The position numbers and the translations under genes are program-made. The notes below the pieces were generated by a model. The model saw nothing but the letters and a program-made list of their open reading frames with translations, was not told where the DNA came from and made no database searches. Positions 61,102 through 64,000 of a stretch of 64,000 bases of DNA are shown here, one piece after another. How positions within the stretch are numbered: the stretch's first letter is position 1; every line of letters begins with the position of its first letter. This DNA comes from Paenibacillus daejeonensis DSM 15491 (GTDB taxonomy: Bacteria > Bacillota > Bacilli > Paenibacillales > Paenibacillaceae): the NCBI RefSeq assembly GCF_000378385.1, contig NZ_KB899659.1, positions 895,418 to 959,417 on the forward strand, written 5' to 3'.

Positions 61102-61809
61102 TTATCGTTTCCAGGGATCGTTAGCCGCCGGCGCTGATGTTCCCTCGCCTTGAGCCAACTTTTTCATGCGTTCCATACGATCTTTCTTAGATTCACCACT
61201 ACCGCCACCGACTTGGGCTCCAAAAGCACCACCAGGCTTTTGCTTTCCCAGGTGCGGTTTCTTTTTAAGCAGCTCTTCCAGCGCTTCCTTCACACCTTCA
61301 AGCTCACCCTTGTCGTTCTCCTTGACCTGGTCCAGATCAGCCAGCTTGCGCGCATCTTCCCAGTCCGCGAACCCGAGTTCGTTCGCCAAAACCTTCACCT
61401 CGGCATTCAACAGGCGGTTGAATGTTTTCTCGTTGTTTGCCTTCTCGCGCTCTTTCATCTTGTCTTCGAGCAGCTTTTCGATGTCGGCAGGATCTGGCTT
61501 GCCTTCTCCTCCAGCGCCGCCCTTGCCGCCCTCAGGCTTCTTGAGCGCCTCTTTCATGGCCTCGACCGAGTCATAGCCCAGTTCCTTAGCCAGCGCCTTC
61601 TGAGCGGCCTTCTCAGCGCGTGGCAGTCGGCTTTGCACATGCTGGTCCAGGTCAGCCTGGGTAAATGTCTTCTCCCCGCCGCCAGAGCCTCCAGCACCTT
61701 CGCTACCTTCTCCACCGCCGCCAGCTCCTCCACCTTCCCCGCCGCCGGTATCGGCAAACATCTGCAGGTTCAGTCTCAAGCCGTATGGTTTCGTTCCAAA
61801 TTTAATCAT
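61102..61809 (-). CDS. Capsid scaffolding protein
   Basis: 235 residues from the ATG at 61809 (AGGAGG RBS). A short N-terminal LRLNLQMFA segment precedes a Gly/Glu low-complexity stretch. A helical, highly charged body follows (TQADLDQHVQSRLPRAEKAAQKALAKELG, then IEKLLEDKMKEREKANNEKTF, ending near ANDPWKR). This is typical of Bacillota phage scaffolds (DUF4355-like), which guide procapsid assembly and are then lost. Confidence 0.88.
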   Translation of the reverse strand: MIKFGTKPYGLRLNLQMFADTGGGEGGGAGGGGEGSEGAGGSGGGEKTFTQADLDQHVQSRLPRAEKAAQKALAKELGYDSVEAMKEALKKPEGGKGGAGGEGKPDPADIEKLLEDKMKEREKANNEKTFNRLLNAEVKVLANELGFADWEDARKLADLDQVKENDKGELEGVKEALEELLKKKPHLGKQKPGGAFGAQVGGGSGESKKDRMERMKKLAQGEGTSAPAANDPWKR

Positions 61810-61880
61810 GTTAACCTCCTGTTTTAAGTCCGGGTGGACTGCCGGGTAGCAGTTTAATGTCATGCCACGTTTTGGACATA

Positions 61881-61902
61881 AAAAAAGCCGTGCTTCACGG
61901 CC
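61881..61902 (-). terminator. Terminator upstream of the scaffold gene
   Basis: On the minus strand GCCGTG pairs with CACGGC around AAG, followed by seven T residues. It lies between the minor head gene and scaffold, interrupting the otherwise continuous head operon. Confidence 0.8.
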
Positions 61903-61949
61903 TGGACAGTTGAATGGTATGATTGCCTAAAAAAGGAAGTGCTACAGTA

Positions 61950-62246
61950 ATGTATAGAGGAAAATGGACTCCGGCTCAAAATGCTCTTATCATAGGTGTT
62001 TTGCCTGAGTTTAGGCATCGTGTTAGCAGTGGTCAGACTCAGAGATCCGCCGCATTACTTCTTGCTAATCATCTGATTAGCCACAATGCACCTTTCCAGT
62101 TTCTAAACAACAGAATTAATAACGTAAAGAGTCCCGATAACACAATTGCTCAGCATATTATTCGAATGAATAAAATTGCAAAGGGACAACATCCGTCCCG
62201 AAGAGCCATGCCCCACGAGATGCCTTGGTTTAATGTGTATCCTTGA
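61950..62246 (+). CDS. Antisense cargo gene in the head operon, SANT-like protein
   Basis: 98 residues on the plus strand, against the direction of all surrounding late genes. The ATG at 61950 follows GGAAG. The opening YRGKWTPAQNALIIGVLPEF and helix-rich body (SAALLLANHLISHNAPFQFLNNRINNV) hint at a Myb/SANT-type DNA-binding domain; this is a resemblance only. It overlaps the 3' end of the minor head gene by 17 bases and is bounded by the terminator at 61881-61902. It is probably a moron expressed in the lysogen. Confidence 0.6.
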   Translation: MYRGKWTPAQNALIIGVLPEFRHRVSSGQTQRSAALLLANHLISHNAPFQFLNNRINNVKSPDNTIAQHIIRMNKIAKGQHPSRRAMPHEMPWFNVYP

Positions 62247-63282
62247 TTTGTCGGTTCGCATCTCTGTAAAGATCCTGCAGCTCTTTGTACTTGGCCGTCC
62301 CTCTCGCCTTATGGCTGGCAAACTGTCGTAAACTTGGCGTGTCATCAGGCAGCAGCGCTTTGTATCGGATCCACTGATTACGGGTGGCGTTCTTCCTCGA
62401 TTTGTCGCGCTGCAGTTGCTCGTATCGCTGTTTTGCGTGCGCTGTCCGGTTGTCATTAAACGGTCGATTGGATAGTTCCAGCATCCGGCTGACTTCCTCA
62501 GGCTCCGTATACTCTTCTATCCAAGCTGATACCGAGTGGACGCAGTGTGCATGATATGGGGGCCGCTGCTCGAGCTTGGGGAAGCGTGGGTCATTACCAC
62601 TGATGCTGTACACCCGGCCCTGCATGGTCGCGCAGTATCCACAGGTTATCCCCACGTAGTTCACGTAGACGAGGTCGAGGCCATTCTGCACGATCATGTT
62701 CTCGGCCCCAGTGACGTGCGCCTTGCGCTGATGATACTGCACCACGCCCGCCATGTACTTATCAGCCGGTACCTTCGCGCCACTCTTGGTGATGATGCCC
62801 GTGATCTGACGCTCTGAGAGGCTGCGTACAGCGTCCTTGGTTGCCTTCCTCCTGCTGATGCCATCAACCAACGAACGCTCGTTAGCGCGGCGCACGGCGT
62901 CTGTGATGCGCTGTTTAGCATCGGCACTCATGTTGTCGCTGGCCTCTAAGATGCTATAAAACGATTCGTCCATGATCGACTGCACCGCTTGCTGGTGTAT
63001 GATCGGTCGGATCGACGCGTTCAGCGTACCCGCCGCCACACCTGCCGCAACAATGCCCTCCACGGCCCCGCGAACGCCCAGCATGTAGCTGTCACCCAGT
63101 ATGTCGGCCATCTGGTCCCCTGCCCGCTGGGTTAGCTCGTTGATGATCTCATCCACTTGCCTAAGCAGCTCGGCAGCCCGGCGCCACGACCATGAGCCCT
63201 CCTCCATTTGCTGCAGCAACTCCAACAGCCTGTCACCAGCGTCAGCATAGAGGATGACCATGTTTTCAATCTTCTTACTCAT
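62230..63282 (-). CDS. Phage minor head protein (minor capsid protein 2-like)
   Basis: 350 residues. A helical N-terminal half is followed by TDAVRRANERSLVDGISRRKATKDAVRSLSERQITGI and a zinc-like cluster GITCGYCATMQGRVYSI...RPPYHAHCVHSVS, the hallmark of the minor capsid 2 / Mu F-like group. It lies between portal and scaffold. It is thought to be a head morphogenesis or ejection protein. It overlaps the portal gene by 8 bases. Confidence 0.88.
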   Translation of the reverse strand: MSKKIENMVILYADAGDRLLELLQQMEEGSWSWRRAAELLRQVDEIINELTQRAGDQMADILGDSYMLGVRGAVEGIVAAGVAAGTLNASIRPIIHQQAVQSIMDESFYSILEASDNMSADAKQRITDAVRRANERSLVDGISRRKATKDAVRSLSERQITGIITKSGAKVPADKYMAGVVQYHQRKAHVTGAENMIVQNGLDLVYVNYVGITCGYCATMQGRVYSISGNDPRFPKLEQRPPYHAHCVHSVSAWIEEYTEPEEVSRMLELSNRPFNDNRTAHAKQRYEQLQRDKSRKNATRNQWIRYKALLPDDTPSLRQFASHKARGTAKYKELQDLYRDANRQIKDTH

Positions 63283-64000
63283 TCAGCCTCACCCTCGGCG
63301 GTTGTACCATTGTGGGGCTGAGACTATCAACGGATTCATCATTCTGGATCTTCTCCATCTCAGCCAGAATAGCTTTTTCACTCCACTTCTTGTTCATCTT
63401 ACGAACAGTTGTCTCAAGAGACTGCACACCCTCCCGGTACTTCTCGATTTCTTCCCGGTCAGCCTCGCTTTCAGCCTTAGGCAACATATCTCCCCACTCA
63501 ATAACGGGGTCGCTGACTTCCATATCGGTGTTACCCAGCGCGTTCTGAAGGATCATGCTTTTGCGTATAGCTGCCTTTAGCGCCTCGTCAAACTTGGACT
63601 GGATCGATTCAGCCTTGATTACCGACTGGATCCAGAGATAGAGAAGCGCGACGCCGGTTTCCCCGCGGGCCTCCTCCAGTCCGGCAGCCTGCGCCGATGT
63701 CTTGGATATCGCCAGCAGGTTTTCAATCATCCTTTTGACGTGTTCGAAGGACTGCTCCATCTTCGCATCCCAAGTGATGTATTGCGGCACCGCACCTGTT
63801 TGCTCATCAAAGGATACTACTTCCAGATCAGCACTACGGACGAATCGACCGCCATAATGCCTGTTGTTCTGGTTTGCCACCTCATTCCAGAGCGAACGGG
63901 GGATAGCCAAGCGTGGCTTTCCGTGCTTCTCGAAGACAACAGAGTCTCGGGTGATCGTCCAGTTGATCTCCTCCTGGATAATGTCGATGTCGCGCAGTGC
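63275..64000 (-). CDS. Portal protein (SPP1 gp6-like), 5' end outside window
   Basis: The last 241 residues or so of an open frame that continues past the right edge (ALRDIDIIQEEINWTITRDSVV at the edge). The segment MIENLLAISKTSAQAAGLEEARGETGVALLYLWIQSVIKAE, followed by IRKSMILQNALG, is typical of the stem and crown region of SPP1-type portals. It forms the DNA entry ring of the head. Terminase genes are expected just beyond the edge. Confidence 0.85.
   Translation of the reverse strand, partial: ALRDIDIIQEEINWTITRDSVVFEKHGKPRLAIPRSLWNEVANQNNRHYGGRFVRSADLEVVSFDEQTGAVPQYITWDAKMEQSFEHVKRMIENLLAISKTSAQAAGLEEARGETGVALLYLWIQSVIKAESIQSKFDEALKAAIRKSMILQNALGNTDMEVSDPVIEWGDMLPKAESEADREEIEKYREGVQSLETTVRKMNKKWSEKAILAEMEKIQNDESVDSLSPTMVQPPRVRLNE

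Larger units (their letters stand above)
32720..64000. mobile_element. Skin-like sigK-interrupting prophage, left end and about 31.3 kb
   Basis: The element starts between the sigK fragment and the recombinase stop codon (about 32716-32733) and runs past the right edge. It contains a SpoIVCA-type large serine recombinase, small regulators, cargo genes and a near-complete siphovirus late module (lysis, tail, head, partial portal). Developmental excision is inferred from the B. subtilis and clostridial precedents. Whether the phage still makes particles cannot be told from this window, but no late gene is visibly broken. Confidence 0.88.

Noticed and set aside
61150-61827. 225-residue plus-strand frame rich in Leu, Phe and Ser
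   Set aside because: Antisense of the low-complexity scaffold gene; the composition follows from that repeat-rich sequence.

Overview
The window looks like a chromosomal segment of a Paenibacillus-type, endospore-forming Bacillota. The evidence is the yqeG-yqeH-aroE-yhbY-nadD-yqeK-rsfS gene order, a T-box-controlled leuS, a spoVA locus and a sigK gene. Everything from about 32.7 kb to the right edge is a prophage. Almost all coding is on the minus strand. No tRNA, rRNA, CRISPR array or intact insertion sequence was seen.

Region 1 (1-13.4 kb) is housekeeping. It holds the 5' two thirds of leuS behind a T-box leader, a YqeM-like methyltransferase, an S1-domain CvfB-like protein, rsfS, yqeK, nadD, yhbY, aroE, yqeH and yqeG, largely as an overlapping operon. 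A MoxR ATPase / DUF58 / transglutaminase operon follows. Region 2 (13.4-16.8 kb) holds spoVAC-spoVAD-spoVAE and a lipoprotein NagZ-type glycosidase.

Region 3 (16.8-29.1 kb) is an iron island. A siderophore-binding lipoprotein and two FecCD-type permeases lie next to a six-gene operon that matches, in order, family and length, the petrobactin operon asbABCDEF of the Bacillus cereus group. Fur-box-like sequences precede both transcription units. A divergent AraC regulator with a fused periplasmic-binding domain is the likely siderophore sensor. No ABC ATPase gene is present. A nitroreductase, a DUF4097 protein and a DUF1904 protein follow.

Region 4 (31.6-64 kb) is the most interesting. The C-terminal half of sigK (32345-32719) is cut off beside a 501-residue large serine recombinase of the SpoIVCA type. 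At least 31.3 kb of siphovirus-like prophage follows, so this is a skin-like element whose excision should rebuild sigK in the mother cell. Separately, a 27-bp exact copy of the sigK 3' end flanks a roughly 0.7-kb islet. That islet carries a small antitoxin-like gene and a decayed zeta-toxin remnant, as if a second element had used the sigK 3' end as its attachment site.

The prophage runs from small regulators through a plus-strand A/T-rich cargo cassette (RNase H-fold-like protein, eukaryotic-like Ser/Thr kinase, small protein), then lysis, host-modifying cargo, tail, head and portal genes read right to left. Notable parts are a tail protein with an (alpha/alpha)6 glycosidase-like domain, an O-acetyltransferase, two secreted cargo proteins with their own promoter, a probable -1 frameshifted tail assembly chaperone, and a small antisense gene inside the head operon. 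The N-terminal half of sigK, the terminase and most of portal lie beyond the right edge.
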